Source: an uncultured Lachnospiraceae bacterium (GTDB lineage: Bacteria > Bacillota > Clostridia > Lachnospirales > Lachnospiraceae). From it: a DNA stretch of 64,000 bases. A program made the translations under genes and the position numbers. Below are positions 24,001 through 33,341 of the stretch, in pieces. The stretch is taken from assembly GCA_910584725.1 (NCBI GenBank), contig CAJUBE010000003.1, positions 124,001 through 188,000 of the forward strand. The letters are read 5' to 3'. The notes under the pieces were generated by a model, which saw only the letters and a list, made by a program, of their open reading frames with translations, ran no database searches and had not been told where the DNA came from. The first letter of the stretch is position 1; every line of letters begins with the position of its first letter.

Positions 24001-24411
24001 TTATTTTCCTTTGCGCTCCTTGAGCTCCGTCTCCATGCGGACGATCTGCTTCGCATTCTCGTTCGCTTCTTTCTGGAGACTCTTGACACTCTTCTCAGTA
24101 CTCTCCAGCTTCATCTGCGCCGCGATCAAATCATGCTTCAGCGCATACACCTCATCGTTCTTACTTTTCAAATCTTCTTCCAGAATACTGATCTGCTTCT
24201 TCGCCTTAAAATAGTCGTCCGCTATATTGAGCTGCAGCAGCACATTCTGGGTATCCATCGGCTGCCGTCTGAAACTGTCAATCTTGTTGTACTCGGCTAT
24301 TTTATTGTTTATGTAGGACGCCACCTTCTGCAAGTATTCCTCACTCTCATAACCGCTCAGAGTGAAAACTTTACCGGCAATGATCACTTCCGTATCTGTT
24401 TTTGTTGACAT
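24001..24411 (-). CDS. zapA: Cell division protein ZapA
   Basis: 136 aa from ATG 24411 after GGAGGGGCGC. N-terminal ZapA globular domain (TEVIIAGKVFTLSGYESEEYLQKVASYI) is followed by a long coiled coil to the end. ZapA bundles FtsZ filaments at the division site. The neighbouring ruvB and U32 genes are the usual Lachnospiraceae context. Confidence 0.93.
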   Translation of the reverse strand: MSTKTDTEVIIAGKVFTLSGYESEEYLQKVASYINNKIAEYNKIDSFRRQPMDTQNVLLQLNIADDYFKAKKQISILEEDLKSKNDEVYALKHDLIAAQMKLESTEKSVKSLQKEANENAKQIVRMETELKERKGK

Positions 24412-24464
24412 AGGAGCGCCCCTCCAACGCTTTTACATAAAGTATCACATTTATTATAGCCGCC

Positions 24465-25475
24465 TTAAGACGGAATTTCAAGCCCAAAATGCCGATAGGC
24501 AAGATCGGTGACCATCCTTCCCCGCGGCGTGCGGTTTAAAAAACCGTTTTGAATGAGATAAGGCTCATACACGTCTTCAATCGTTCCTGCATCCTCCCCG
24601 ATGGCCGCCGCCAGCGTATCAAGCCCCACCGGACCGCCCTTAAACTTCTCCATCATGGTGATCAGAATGTTCCTATCCACATGATCCAATCCCATTTTAT
24701 CCACATCCATCAGATCAAGCGCAACCCTGGCAACCTCCTCCGTGATCACCCCGTCGTACTTTACCTGCGCAAAATCCCGCACCCGTTTCAGAATGCGGTT
24801 GGCAAGACGCGGCGTTCCCCGGCTTCTTCTCGCCAGCTCCACAGCGCCCTTCTCGTCAATCTCAACCCCCAGCTTTTTCGCAGACTGTCTGATAATCACC
24901 GTCAGCTCCTTCACCGTGTAAAACTCCAGCCTGTGAATCATGCCAAACCGGTCTCTGAGCGGCGCGGTCAGAAGCCCTGCCCTAGTCGTCGCCCCCACCA
25001 GCGTAAAATGGGGCAGATCCAGACGGATGGAACGCGCCGTGGGACCTTTGCCGATCATAATGTCAATGGCGTAATCCTCCATGGCGGGATACAACACTTC
25101 CTCCACCTGCCGATTCAGCCTGTGGATCTCGTCCACAAAGAGCAGGTCGCCCTCCTGCAGATTGTTGAGGATCGCCGCCATCTCACCCGGTTTCTCAATC
25201 GCCGGACCGCTGGTGACTTTCATGTGCACGCCCATCTCGTTGGCGATAATGCCCGCAAGTGTCGTCTTGCCCAGTCCGGGCGGCCCGTAAAACAGCACAT
25301 GATCCAGCGCGTCCCCCCTCTGCTTCGCCGCCTCAATGTAAACCTTGAGATTGTTTTTCACCTTTTCTTGACCAATATAGTCAACAAGATTCTGCGGACG
25401 CAGGGATCCCTCTATTTTGATATCTTCCTCTATCAGATTTGTCTCGATCATTCTGTTTGGCATCGTTTTCTCCAT
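24465..25475 (-). CDS. ruvB: Holliday junction branch migration ATPase RuvB
   Basis: 336 aa; complete. Walker A GPPGLGKTT (residues 64-72), Walker B LLFVDEIHRL, sensor GATTRAGLL, arginine-finger region LRDRFGM, and the C-terminal winged helix with GTIEDVYEPYLIQNGFL. RuvB drives branch migration with RuvA. ruvA is not adjacent but about 6.6 kb away at 32066. Confidence 0.98.
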   Translation of the reverse strand: MEKTMPNRMIETNLIEEDIKIEGSLRPQNLVDYIGQEKVKNNLKVYIEAAKQRGDALDHVLFYGPPGLGKTTLAGIIANEMGVHMKVTSGPAIEKPGEMAAILNNLQEGDLLFVDEIHRLNRQVEEVLYPAMEDYAIDIMIGKGPTARSIRLDLPHFTLVGATTRAGLLTAPLRDRFGMIHRLEFYTVKELTVIIRQSAKKLGVEIDEKGAVELARRSRGTPRLANRILKRVRDFAQVKYDGVITEEVARVALDLMDVDKMGLDHVDRNILITMMEKFKGGPVGLDTLAAAIGEDAGTIEDVYEPYLIQNGFLNRTPRGRMVTDLAYRHFGLEIPS

Positions 25476-25550
25476 ATCACAACCTAATTTTTGGAAGTAC
25501 TTCTCACGCTAACCGCCATGATTCCGCTTCGCGGAATCTCAGATCAATGC

Positions 25551-25645
25551 GGAGAATGCCGCATTTCAGGCATTCTCCTGAGTGAAACATAGAACTTCTT
25601 AACGAAGCAGCCTCTGCTGCTGAGTTTTAGAAGTTCTTTTCACTC
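25551..25645. repeat. Palindromic repeat family 1, consensus copy
   Basis: Nearly identical to 21237-21331 over its length. It is preceded by a short ATTCCGC-ttc-GCGGAAT hairpin (25521-25536) also present before the 21237 copy. Sits between ruvB and the divergent DUF1538 gene. Confidence 0.9.
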
Positions 25646-25695
25646 TAATCATAGCATTTTCCCACCCGCTTCGCAAGTTCGTCACTTTTCTGCCC

Positions 25696-25724
25696 TTGTC
25701 AAACAGAGCAATTCATTATAATAT
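25696..25724 (+). promoter_or_regulatory. Promoter of the DUF1538/P-II operon
   Basis: TTGTCA, 17-bp spacer, TAATAT, 73 bp before the start. Confidence 0.65.
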
Positions 25725-25796
25725 AATAGACACATATATTGAAACAGACGCTTGACTATCATCTATCCATCTGTAAATTGTAAATGGGGTGTTTTT

Positions 25797-27356
25797 TTGC
25801 AGGCAGGAAAAATATTACGGGGAAAACTGATCGAAAAACTGCGCGAGGCGTTGGTGGCTGTGCTTCCAATCATTGTCATCGTGCTCTTTTTGTGCTTTTC
25901 CGTGGCTCCGATCTCTCCCAGCATTCTTCTCTGCTTTCTGATCGGCGCCGTTCTTCTGATTCTTGGCATGATGTTTTTCACGCTGGGCGCGGAACTCGCC
26001 ATGTCTCCCATGGGTGAAAAGGTCGGCACCTGCATGACAAAAAGTAAAAAACTCAGCGTTATCGTTTTCCTTTCTTTCCTTCTGGGTTTTATCATCACCG
26101 TGTCCGAGCCGGATCTGCAGGTACTTGCCGGACAGGTGCCCTCCATCCCGAACGGTATCCTGATCGGCGCGGTGGCAGGCGGCGTGGCTCTCTTTCTGGT
26201 CATCGCCCTGCTTCGTATGCTGTTTCGCATCCCCCTGCCGCCTCTGCTTATCTTCTTTTATATACTGGTCTTTGTTCTGGCTCTTTTCGTGCCGGATGAT
26301 TTTTTAAGCATTGCTTTCGATTCCGGCGGTGTGACCACTGGTCCCATGACGGTACCCTTCATTATGGCGCTCGGCGTGGGCGTCGCTGCCATCCGTAACG
26401 ACCGCCATGCCGCGGACGACAGTTTCGGTCTGGTGGCGCTCTGTTCCATCGGTCCCATCGTGTCCGTCCTGATCCTCGGCATGATCTATCACCCCGGCGA
26501 GAGCAGCTATGTGCCGCCGGTCATTCCCTCCGTAGATACTTCCGTGGAGCTGTGGTCGCTGTTCCATCAGGGATTTCCTACCTACATAGCGGAGATTGCG
26601 GTCTCCCTCTTTCCTATCGTACTCTTTTTCGGACTGTTCCAGCTTGCCGTGCTGAAGCTTTCCAGACGTACCCTGTCGAAAATGCTGATCGGTCTCGCCT
26701 ACACATACATCGGACTGGTTCTGTTTATGACAGGTGTAAATGTCGGCTTTATGCCCGCCGGAAACTATCTGGGGCAGATACTCGGCTCTTCCTCCAACCC
26801 GTGGTTTTTGATCCCGATCGCCATGGTGATGGGCTTCTTTATCGTAAAGGCAGAGCCTGCCGTCTACGTGCTGAACAAACAGGTGGAAGAAATCACCGAC
26901 GGCGCCATCTCCGCAGGCTCCATGGGGACCTGTCTCTCCGTGGGCGTCGCCATATCCCTTGGGATCGCCATGCTTCGCGTGCTGACCGGCATCTCCGTCA
27001 TGTGGTTTCTGATTCCCGGATATGCCTTTGCCCTCGGTATCTCTTTCTTCGTACCGAAAATCTATACCGCCATCGCCTTTGACTCCGGCGGCGTTGCCTC
27101 CGGCCCCATGACCGCGGCGTTTCTGCTCCCTCTCGCGCAGGGTGCGTGCGGCGCTGTCGGCGGCAGTATCGTGACGGACGCCTTCGGCATTGTGGCGATG
27201 GTTGCCATGACGCCGCTTATCACCATCCAGCTTCTCGGACTGCTGTCGCAGCGGCAGAAAGCATCCGGCAGAAAGAAACGCCGGCTCGCCGGGCAGCTTG
27301 CAGGACTGGTGCCTGCGGTTACATCCGAGGCGGAAGATGTTATTATCGAACTTTGA
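25797..27356 (+). CDS. DUF1538 family integral membrane protein
   Basis: 519 aa from a TTG at 25797, chosen because it follows GGGGTG at 6 nt; the ATG-type start of the longer frame lacks a ribosome site. About 14 membrane helices in two homologous halves. Each half carries the family signature: FDSGGVTTGPMTVPF in the first and FDSGGVASGPMTAAF in the second, pointing to an internally duplicated transporter. Substrate unknown. A P-II-like gene follows 66 bp downstream, suggesting allosteric control of transport. Confidence 0.9.
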   Translation: MQAGKILRGKLIEKLREALVAVLPIIVIVLFLCFSVAPISPSILLCFLIGAVLLILGMMFFTLGAELAMSPMGEKVGTCMTKSKKLSVIVFLSFLLGFIITVSEPDLQVLAGQVPSIPNGILIGAVAGGVALFLVIALLRMLFRIPLPPLLIFFYILVFVLALFVPDDFLSIAFDSGGVTTGPMTVPFIMALGVGVAAIRNDRHAADDSFGLVALCSIGPIVSVLILGMIYHPGESSYVPPVIPSVDTSVELWSLFHQGFPTYIAEIAVSLFPIVLFFGLFQLAVLKLSRRTLSKMLIGLAYTYIGLVLFMTGVNVGFMPAGNYLGQILGSSSNPWFLIPIAMVMGFFIVKAEPAVYVLNKQVEEITDGAISAGSMGTCLSVGVAISLGIAMLRVLTGISVMWFLIPGYAFALGISFFVPKIYTAIAFDSGGVASGPMTAAFLLPLAQGACGAVGGSIVTDAFGIVAMVAMTPLITIQLLGLLSQRQKASGRKKRRLAGQLAGLVPAVTSEAEDVIIEL

Positions 27357-27422
27357 TCTGGCAGGCAGAAAACCTTTTGCCCGCCGCGCCGGGGTCTGCG
27401 CATATAAAAACGGAGGATATCC

Positions 27423-28151
27423 ATGAGTGAACTGTATATGATGACAGCCATCATCACAAGGGACCGCACGAAGGAATTTGCGGCATTTTACGACAGAAAC
27501 AACGTCCCGGTCAACTTCATCACCCTCGGAGGCGGAACCGCCACCAACGAGCTGATGGACTATTTCGGTCTGGACGGTACGGAAAAAGCGGTGATCTTCT
27601 CCATCGTCACAAGAAAGACATGGAAAAAACTGAAAAGCGGTCTGGAACGGGAAATGCGTATCGACATACCCGGCTCAGGCGTCGCGTTCATTATTCCGCT
27701 TGCCAGCATCGGCGGTCTTCGTCAGCTCCGTTTCCTGACGGGGGAAGAAACCTTTGAAAATGGGGAGGAAACAGTTTTGAAGGATACCAAATACGAACTT
27801 TTAGTCATCATTGCCAATCAGGGCTACACCGAAATGATTATGGACGCCGCCAGAAAAATGCAGGCGGGCGGCGGCACGGTGATCCACGCCAAGGGCACCG
27901 GCATGGAGAGCGCCGACAAATTCCTCGGCGTCACCCTCGCCTCCGAAAAGGAAATCATCTTTATCGTTGTCAAAAAGGAACAGAAAAACGCCATCATGCG
28001 CGCCGTCATGGATGAGGCGGGACTCACCACCAAGGCAAAATCCGTGGTATTCTCGCTTCCTGTGACAGAGACCGCAGGTATGCGCCTGTTGGAGCAGTAT
28101 GCGGCGGAGGACGCAGAAGCGGAGGAAACGGCAAATCCCACCCAAACCTAA
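27423..28151 (+). CDS. Tandem P-II-like regulator
   Basis: 242 aa from ATG 27423 after AACGGAGGA. Two ferredoxin-like P-II/GlnB-type units, about 5-115 and 120-225. Both begin with beta strands (LYMMTAIITRDRTKEF; KYELLVIIANQGYTEMIMDAA). The second has a T-loop-like stretch GGGTVIHAKGTGMESADKFLG. P-II proteins bind adenine nucleotides and gate partner transporters; the partner here is presumably the DUF1538 protein. Two fused domains in one chain differ from the usual homotrimer. Confidence 0.85.
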   Translation: MSELYMMTAIITRDRTKEFAAFYDRNNVPVNFITLGGGTATNELMDYFGLDGTEKAVIFSIVTRKTWKKLKSGLEREMRIDIPGSGVAFIIPLASIGGLRQLRFLTGEETFENGEETVLKDTKYELLVIIANQGYTEMIMDAARKMQAGGGTVIHAKGTGMESADKFLGVTLASEKEIIFIVVKKEQKNAIMRAVMDEAGLTTKAKSVVFSLPVTETAGMRLLEQYAAEDAEAEETANPTQT

Positions 28152-28166
28152 CGCACCACCCTATTC

Positions 28167-28208
28167 CTGCCCGGCAGACTCGTCACCGTTTCGTCCGGGC
28201 AGCTTTTT
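28167..28208 (+). terminator. Terminator of the DUF1538/P-II operon
   Basis: CTGCCCGG / CCGGGCAG stem followed by CTTTTTC. Confidence 0.85.
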
Positions 28209-28212
28209 CATG

Positions 28213-30114
28213 TCAACTCACATTTCCGCTCTCCCGCGCCATCTCCTCCCGTCTGAACTGCAAGTGGTACAGCCGGTAGTATTTCCCGCGCAGCTCCAGA
28301 AGCTCCTGATGGGTGCCCTGCTCCCGGATTTTCCCGTGGGAAAGCACGATGATCCTGTCTGCGTTCTGAATCGTGGACAGCCTGTGCGCCACCATCAGCA
28401 TGGTGCCGATATTCTGCATCTTTTCCAATGAGTTTTGGATGAGAAGCTCCGTCTCTGTGTCAATATTTGCCGTGGCTTCGTCCAGAATCATGACTGACGG
28501 CTTATGCACAATCGTGCGCGCAAAAGACAAAAGCTGCCTCTGTCCCGCCGAAAAATTGTTTCCTCTCTCCCGCACTTCCTCATCCAGACCCTTTTCCAGT
28601 TTGTCAATGAAATAATTCGCGTTCACATAGCGGCACGCCTCCCTGATCTCCTCGTCGGAAATATGTTCCGCCCGCAGCGCGATATTGCTGCGGATGGTCC
28701 CCGAAAACAGGAACACATCCTGCAGCATCTGCCCGAAATGCCTGCGCAGGGAAGCAATTTTGATCTTTCGTATGTCGATCCCGTCTATGAGGATTTCCCC
28801 TTTCTGGAACTCATAATTCCTGCAAAGGAGCGACAGGATCGTGGTCTTGCCGGAACCTGTGGAACCGACGAAGGCAACCGTCTCCTTCGGCATCACATGG
28901 AAGGAAACGCCCTTTAACACCCACTCTCCCTCCACATAGGAAAACCACACGTCCCGAAACTCGATCTCACCCCTCACCGTCTCCAGCTCCACCGCGTCCG
29001 GCGCATCCTGAATGTGCGGCTCCAGATCCATGACCGTAAACACTTTTTCCGCCGAGGCAAGCGCCGACTGCAGCCAGTTAAACTGCTCCGCCAGATTCTG
29101 GATCGGGTTAAAAAACTTGGAAATATACATATAGAAAGACACCAGCATACCGCTCGTGATCACCTGTCCCATAAACACCTGCTTTTCCAGATACCCTCTG
29201 CCGCCCAGATACAGCAGGCATAGAATGGAACTGACGTAGAGCATATACACCAGTGGGCGGAAAATGCCAAACACCAGTATCTGCTCCTGTTTTGCCCGCC
29301 CCAGCGCATTGCTCTTTTCCCGGAAGTCCTGCATCTTCGCCTCCTCCCGGTTAAAAATCTGGGTGATCTTGATGCCCGAAAGATTCTCGGACAGATAGGT
29401 GTTGATATCCGTGGTGCAGTCCTTCACCTTGCGGTAAGCGCGTCTGGAAAACTTGCGGAAAATCACCGTAAACAGCACGATAAAAGGCACAAAGCAGAGG
29501 ATCATCAGCGTCAGCTCATAGCTTAACACAAGCATAGCCGCGAAAACACCCACGATCACGAATATATTTTTTACAAAATTGACAAGCAAATTGGTAAACA
29601 TCATGGAGATCGCGTTGGTGTCGTTGGTCACGCGGGTCACCAGTTTGCCGACGGGTATCTCGTTTAGCTGCTCGTGGGAAAGGCTCTCGATCTTCACAAA
29701 CAAGTCTTCCCTCATAACGGAAATAATCCGCTGTCCCGTCTTTTGCAGCACCACCGCCTGTATGTACGCGCACACCATAGAGACGATCAGAATGCTCACA
29801 TAGACCGCCATCGCCCGGTAAATCTGCGGCATCTCAAAATCTCCCGCGACGATCTCCTCAATCCGTCCGATGATGAAGGGGGAAACCACATCGTAGGCGA
29901 TGGTAAGCAGCATGACGACGCCCACCAGAAGAAACCGCGGCAGATACGGTCTGGCGTAATGCAAAAGACGCCCCATAATCTCTCTGTCGCCGATCTGCCT
30001 CTCAAAACCCATCGTCTGCTTTTTATCTTTTACTGTCAGGTAAGCGATCAAGAGGACTAGGGAAAACAGCCCGACGATCGCTCCCACGACAATCAGCGGA
30101 TAATACTCATACAT
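28213..30114 (-). CDS. ABC exporter half-transporter, second subunit
   Basis: 633 aa from ATG 30114 after AAGAAGGAGGTGAGG. Six-helix ABC exporter domain (about 1-350) and a nucleotide-binding domain: Walker A GSTGSGKTT, signature NFSAGQRQLLS, Walker B VMILDEATANIDTET, and the switch His in AHRLSTIQ. Signature Ser-Ala-Gly-Gln is close to LSGGQ. Overlaps the upstream half by 8 bp, so both make a heterodimeric multidrug or lipid exporter. Substrate unknown. Confidence 0.93.
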   Translation of the reverse strand: MYEYYPLIVVGAIVGLFSLVLLIAYLTVKDKKQTMGFERQIGDREIMGRLLHYARPYLPRFLLVGVVMLLTIAYDVVSPFIIGRIEEIVAGDFEMPQIYRAMAVYVSILIVSMVCAYIQAVVLQKTGQRIISVMREDLFVKIESLSHEQLNEIPVGKLVTRVTNDTNAISMMFTNLLVNFVKNIFVIVGVFAAMLVLSYELTLMILCFVPFIVLFTVIFRKFSRRAYRKVKDCTTDINTYLSENLSGIKITQIFNREEAKMQDFREKSNALGRAKQEQILVFGIFRPLVYMLYVSSILCLLYLGGRGYLEKQVFMGQVITSGMLVSFYMYISKFFNPIQNLAEQFNWLQSALASAEKVFTVMDLEPHIQDAPDAVELETVRGEIEFRDVWFSYVEGEWVLKGVSFHVMPKETVAFVGSTGSGKTTILSLLCRNYEFQKGEILIDGIDIRKIKIASLRRHFGQMLQDVFLFSGTIRSNIALRAEHISDEEIREACRYVNANYFIDKLEKGLDEEVRERGNNFSAGQRQLLSFARTIVHKPSVMILDEATANIDTETELLIQNSLEKMQNIGTMLMVAHRLSTIQNADRIIVLSHGKIREQGTHQELLELRGKYYRLYHLQFRREEMARESGNVS

Positions 30115-31891
30115 CTGCCTCACCTCCTTCTTCCTCCTCCATGCGCTGCAGATCGACCATGTGCCGGTAATCCGCACAGTTCTCATAGAGGGTTTCATGG
30201 CTGCCCACCGCGCGGACTCGCCCCTCATCTATAAAGATAATTTTATCCATATGCTCCACTGTGGAGATTCTGTGGGCAATCAGTATCGTTGTCCTGCCCC
30301 TTCTGTTTTCCAGAAGGTTTTTCAGTATGATTTTTTCGGTTTTCATATCCACCGCCGAAACGGAATCGTCCAAAATCAATATCGCCGACTCCTTGATCAG
30401 CGCACGGGCAATGGAAATCCGCTGTTTCTGTCCGCCGGAGACCGTCACGCCCCGCTCGCCCAGCACCGTCCGGTACCCGGCTGTAAAATCCACGATGTCG
30501 TCATGCACGTCGGACAGCTTCGCCGCCCGCTCCACCAGCGCATCGTCCACTTCATCCACCGCAAAGGAAATATTGTTTTCAATGGTATCGGAAAAGAGGA
30601 AATTGTCCTGCGGCACATAGGAACACCCCTCCCGCACAGAGCGGATGGAAACCGTGTTCACGTCGTGCCCGTCGATAAAGAGCGTGCCGTCCGGCACATT
30701 GTAGGCGCGCAGGATCAGATCCACAAGAATGGTCTTCCCGGAGCCGGTTCTGCCCACCACGCCCACGCTCTCTCCCGCGTGAATGGTAAAGGAGACGTCC
30801 TTCAGCGCGTCCGTCTCCCCGTCGGGATAGCGGAAGGTAAGGTGCCTGAACTCGATCTCCCCCTTCATATCGCGCAACTGCGTCACATCCTCCCTGTCTT
30901 TCACCGTGATCTCGGCATCCAGAAGCTCGCTGATGCGTTTTAAGGACGCCTTTCCTCTGGACGTCTTCTCAATCAGCATGGACACCGCCATGACCGGCCA
31001 GATAATGGAATTAAAGTAGACGATATATTCCATAAGCTGCCCTGCATCAAACCTGCCGCAGTAAACCAGATAGCCGCCGTACCCGAGGATCACGCAGATC
31101 ACCGACTCCACAAGCAGAAACGTCAGACAATCGAGCAGCATGGAAATCCGGGTGTAAGCCACGTTGATATCCTCGTTTTCCCGGTTCAGTTTCTCAAATT
31201 CTTTCAGTTCCAGATATTCTTTCACAAAAGCTTTGATCACCGCGATGCCCGAAAAGTTTTCCTGTGAAAAATCGGACAGTCTGGAAAACGCCTCCTGCCT
31301 GACCTCCCATTTCGCCTTCATCGCCTTGAATAAAACCGTACCGATCAGAAAAAGAATCACCATGGGAATCATGGAAAGCCCCGTCAGCCGCCTATCCATG
31401 TTCCACATTTTAAAGAAGGCGAGCAGCCCCAGAAACAGCGCGTCGGCAAACATAAGAATACCGTCCCCGAAACACTCCTGTATGGTGTCCAGATCGTTGG
31501 TAAACAGGCTCATCAGATTGCCGACCTTGTTCACCTGAAAATATTCCTGCGAGAGATTCTTGCAATGATCAAACATGTGGTTGCGCAGGTCGGTTTCCAC
31601 CTTGATCGCCGCCCCGTAAAAACTGACGCGCCAGAGAAAGCGCCCCACCACCATCACGAGAATCACCACGATGGCGCGCCGGCACACTTCGTTTAACAGC
31701 ACATCCATGGTAAAGGGCACAAGCTCCCCGCCCACTTCCACAAGACTGCCGTTCATGCCGTTTACCACGATACGGTAAAGTTCCGGCAGGATCAGCTGGA
31801 AGTAGTCCACAAAAACAAGCGCCGCAATGCCCACAAGCAAAAGCGGTGCATGCTTGATATAATAGCGGTTAATGTGTTTTCCAAAAATCAA
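30107..31891 (-). CDS. ABC exporter half-transporter, first subunit
   Basis: 594 aa from a TTG at 31891, chosen because it follows GGAGG at 8 nt; the longer frame to 31981 is antisense hairpin sequence. Exporter membrane domain (about 15-330), then the NBD: Walker A GRTGSGKTI, signature TVSGGQKQRIS, Walker B ILILDDSVSAVD, AHRISTVEH. The residue after Walker B is Asp, not Glu (LDDSVS), while the partner has LDEATA. This indicates an asymmetric heterodimer with one degenerate site. Confidence 0.92.
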   Translation of the reverse strand: MIFGKHINRYYIKHAPLLLVGIAALVFVDYFQLILPELYRIVVNGMNGSLVEVGGELVPFTMDVLLNEVCRRAIVVILVMVVGRFLWRVSFYGAAIKVETDLRNHMFDHCKNLSQEYFQVNKVGNLMSLFTNDLDTIQECFGDGILMFADALFLGLLAFFKMWNMDRRLTGLSMIPMVILFLIGTVLFKAMKAKWEVRQEAFSRLSDFSQENFSGIAVIKAFVKEYLELKEFEKLNRENEDINVAYTRISMLLDCLTFLLVESVICVILGYGGYLVYCGRFDAGQLMEYIVYFNSIIWPVMAVSMLIEKTSRGKASLKRISELLDAEITVKDREDVTQLRDMKGEIEFRHLTFRYPDGETDALKDVSFTIHAGESVGVVGRTGSGKTILVDLILRAYNVPDGTLFIDGHDVNTVSIRSVREGCSYVPQDNFLFSDTIENNISFAVDEVDDALVERAAKLSDVHDDIVDFTAGYRTVLGERGVTVSGGQKQRISIARALIKESAILILDDSVSAVDMKTEKIILKNLLENRRGRTTILIAHRISTVEHMDKIIFIDEGRVRAVGSHETLYENCADYRHMVDLQRMEEEEGGEADV

Positions 31892-31996
31892 TGTGTTTTC
31901 CTCCAATGCGTTCAGCCCACACCCATTCGCAAAACCGTGCCTTCGGCACTCTCCGCTGCTTCGCAGCTCATTTTTGCTCATATACGGGCGTTCCCT

Positions 31997-32056
31997 CAGA
32001 CCATCATTTGTCTGCCAAATTCATGCAAGCATGATTTGTCCGACAAACTCGGTCTG
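31997..32056. repeat. Long imperfect palindrome between ruvA and the ABC operon
   Basis: Outer CAGACC / GGTCTG with inner TTTGTC / GACAAA and TCATGC-aa-GCATGA, preceded by two short hairpins (GTGCC-ttc-GGCAC, GCTGC-ttc-GCAGC). Only one copy seen in the window. Confidence 0.6.
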
Positions 32057-32065
32057 GCTGAACTG

Positions 32066-32689
32066 TTAGAAAATATGTTTCAGCGCAAGTTTTAAGATCG
32101 TCTCCGATGTGGCATCCTCCGTGATCTCCACCTTCTTCACCGCAGCGGTGGCGTCGGAAGCGGAATAGCCGAGCGCCACAAGCGCCTCGATCGCCTCACG
32201 CTTCATCAGATTGTCACCGCCCTGTGACCCTGCCGCGACGGACCCCGAAGCGCTCACCGGCTCGCCAAGCCCCTTCAGGGTATCCTCAAGGGAAATCTTA
32301 TCCCGCAGTTCCAGAATCACCCGCTCCGCCGTCTTCGCACCGATCCCCGGCGCCTTGGCGATCGCCTTCGCGTCCCCCGCCATAACGGCGAACCGCAGAT
32401 CATCCGCGCCCATCACCGAGAGGATCGCAAGCCCGCCCTTGGGACCGATCCCGCTTACCGCGATCAGCTTCTTAAAAATCTCCAGATCATCCCTTGTCAG
32501 AAACCCGAAAAGGGCAAACGCGTCCTCCCTGACAAGCGTGTAGGTATATATTTTCACCTCGCCCCCCACGCCCGGCAGAAGCGCCGCCGTGGCGGTGGAA
32601 ACCCTGATGTTATAACCGATCCCTCCCGCCTCCACAACGACCGCGTCCTCCGCAATCTCCGCCAGCGTTCCCTTTATGTATGCGTACAT
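32066..32689 (-). CDS. ruvA: Holliday junction branch migration protein RuvA
   Basis: 207 aa from ATG 32689 (MYAYIKGTLAEI). OB-fold N-terminal domain, two helix-hairpin-helix motifs (VSGIGPKGGLAIL and APGIGAKTAERVILEL), Ser/Gly-rich linker, and C-terminal RuvB-binding domain (EAIEALVALGYSASDATAAV). It holds the junction for RuvB. Follows the Gx transporter gene; the usual ruvB neighbour is missing here. Confidence 0.96.
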   Translation of the reverse strand: MYAYIKGTLAEIAEDAVVVEAGGIGYNIRVSTATAALLPGVGGEVKIYTYTLVREDAFALFGFLTRDDLEIFKKLIAVSGIGPKGGLAILSVMGADDLRFAVMAGDAKAIAKAPGIGAKTAERVILELRDKISLEDTLKGLGEPVSASGSVAAGSQGGDNLMKREAIEALVALGYSASDATAAVKKVEITEDATSETILKLALKHIF

Positions 32690-32714
32690 GCCTTCCATTT
32701 CCTTTCTGTATATC

Positions 32715-33341
32715 TCAAATTTTTCCCTGTTCTCCTTCCCTTTCAAGCCGTCGCAGATAAGGCAGAAGCGACATCCCCGCAATCCCGAGAACCGCCCCCG
32801 TCACTGTGCCGGCCACAATCAAAAAGGGCGCATAATAGGCAACGGCAACCGTCTCCACCACCGCCATCGCCACCAGAAGCTGCCCCACATTGTGAAACAC
32901 GCCGCCAAACACGCTCACCCCCACCATGGAAAAGCGCTTTGTTCTCCTGCCCAGACTCATGGCAAAAAAGCTGAACGCCGCCCCAGCAAGGGCGTACAGA
33001 ATGGCGTAAAGGTTACTGAACAGAAAGCCTGACAGGACAATCCGCAGACCGTTCACCAGAATCGCCTCCCGCTCTCCCTCTGTCAAAAAGCTCACAGACG
33101 GCGCCCCGCACCCATCTTCCGTATGCCGGGTCTGTTTTTCCGTCAACGTTTCCGCCCGCGGCGTATTCCCGGCACTGGCAGTCCGCCTGTCCGCCTCACC
33201 GTACAGCAACAACAGCACAATCAGGTTGGGCAGTCCCAGCTTGATTCCCGGTATACCGAAGGAAAAGGGAATCAAGGATTCCACATAGGACAGAATCAGC
33301 GACAGAGCCAGCATAAAACCCAGTTCAGCCGTCCGTCTCAT
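32715..33341 (-). CDS. Gx transporter family membrane protein
   Basis: 208 aa from ATG 33341 after GGAGGCGGCT; two earlier in-frame ATGs (33353, 33368) are possible. Membrane helices follow the family plan: LGFMLALSLILSYVESLIP, then FGIPGIKLGLPNLIVLLLL, then later GAVLGIAGM. The family was once called heptaprenyl diphosphate synthase component I and is usually next to a NusG-domain-II gene, as here (17-bp overlap). A 40-residue hydrophilic insert between helices 2 and 3 is unusual. Substrate unknown. Confidence 0.88.
   Translation of the reverse strand: MRRTAELGFMLALSLILSYVESLIPFSFGIPGIKLGLPNLIVLLLLYGEADRRTASAGNTPRAETLTEKQTRHTEDGCGAPSVSFLTEGEREAILVNGLRIVLSGFLFSNLYAILYALAGAAFSFFAMSLGRRTKRFSMVGVSVFGGVFHNVGQLLVAMAVVETVAVAYYAPFLIVAGTVTGAVLGIAGMSLLPYLRRLEREGEQGKI

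Noticed and set aside
21000..25650. CRISPR array suggested by the repeats
   Set aside because: Repeats are long palindromes, few, and dispersed; no regular spacers and no cas genes.
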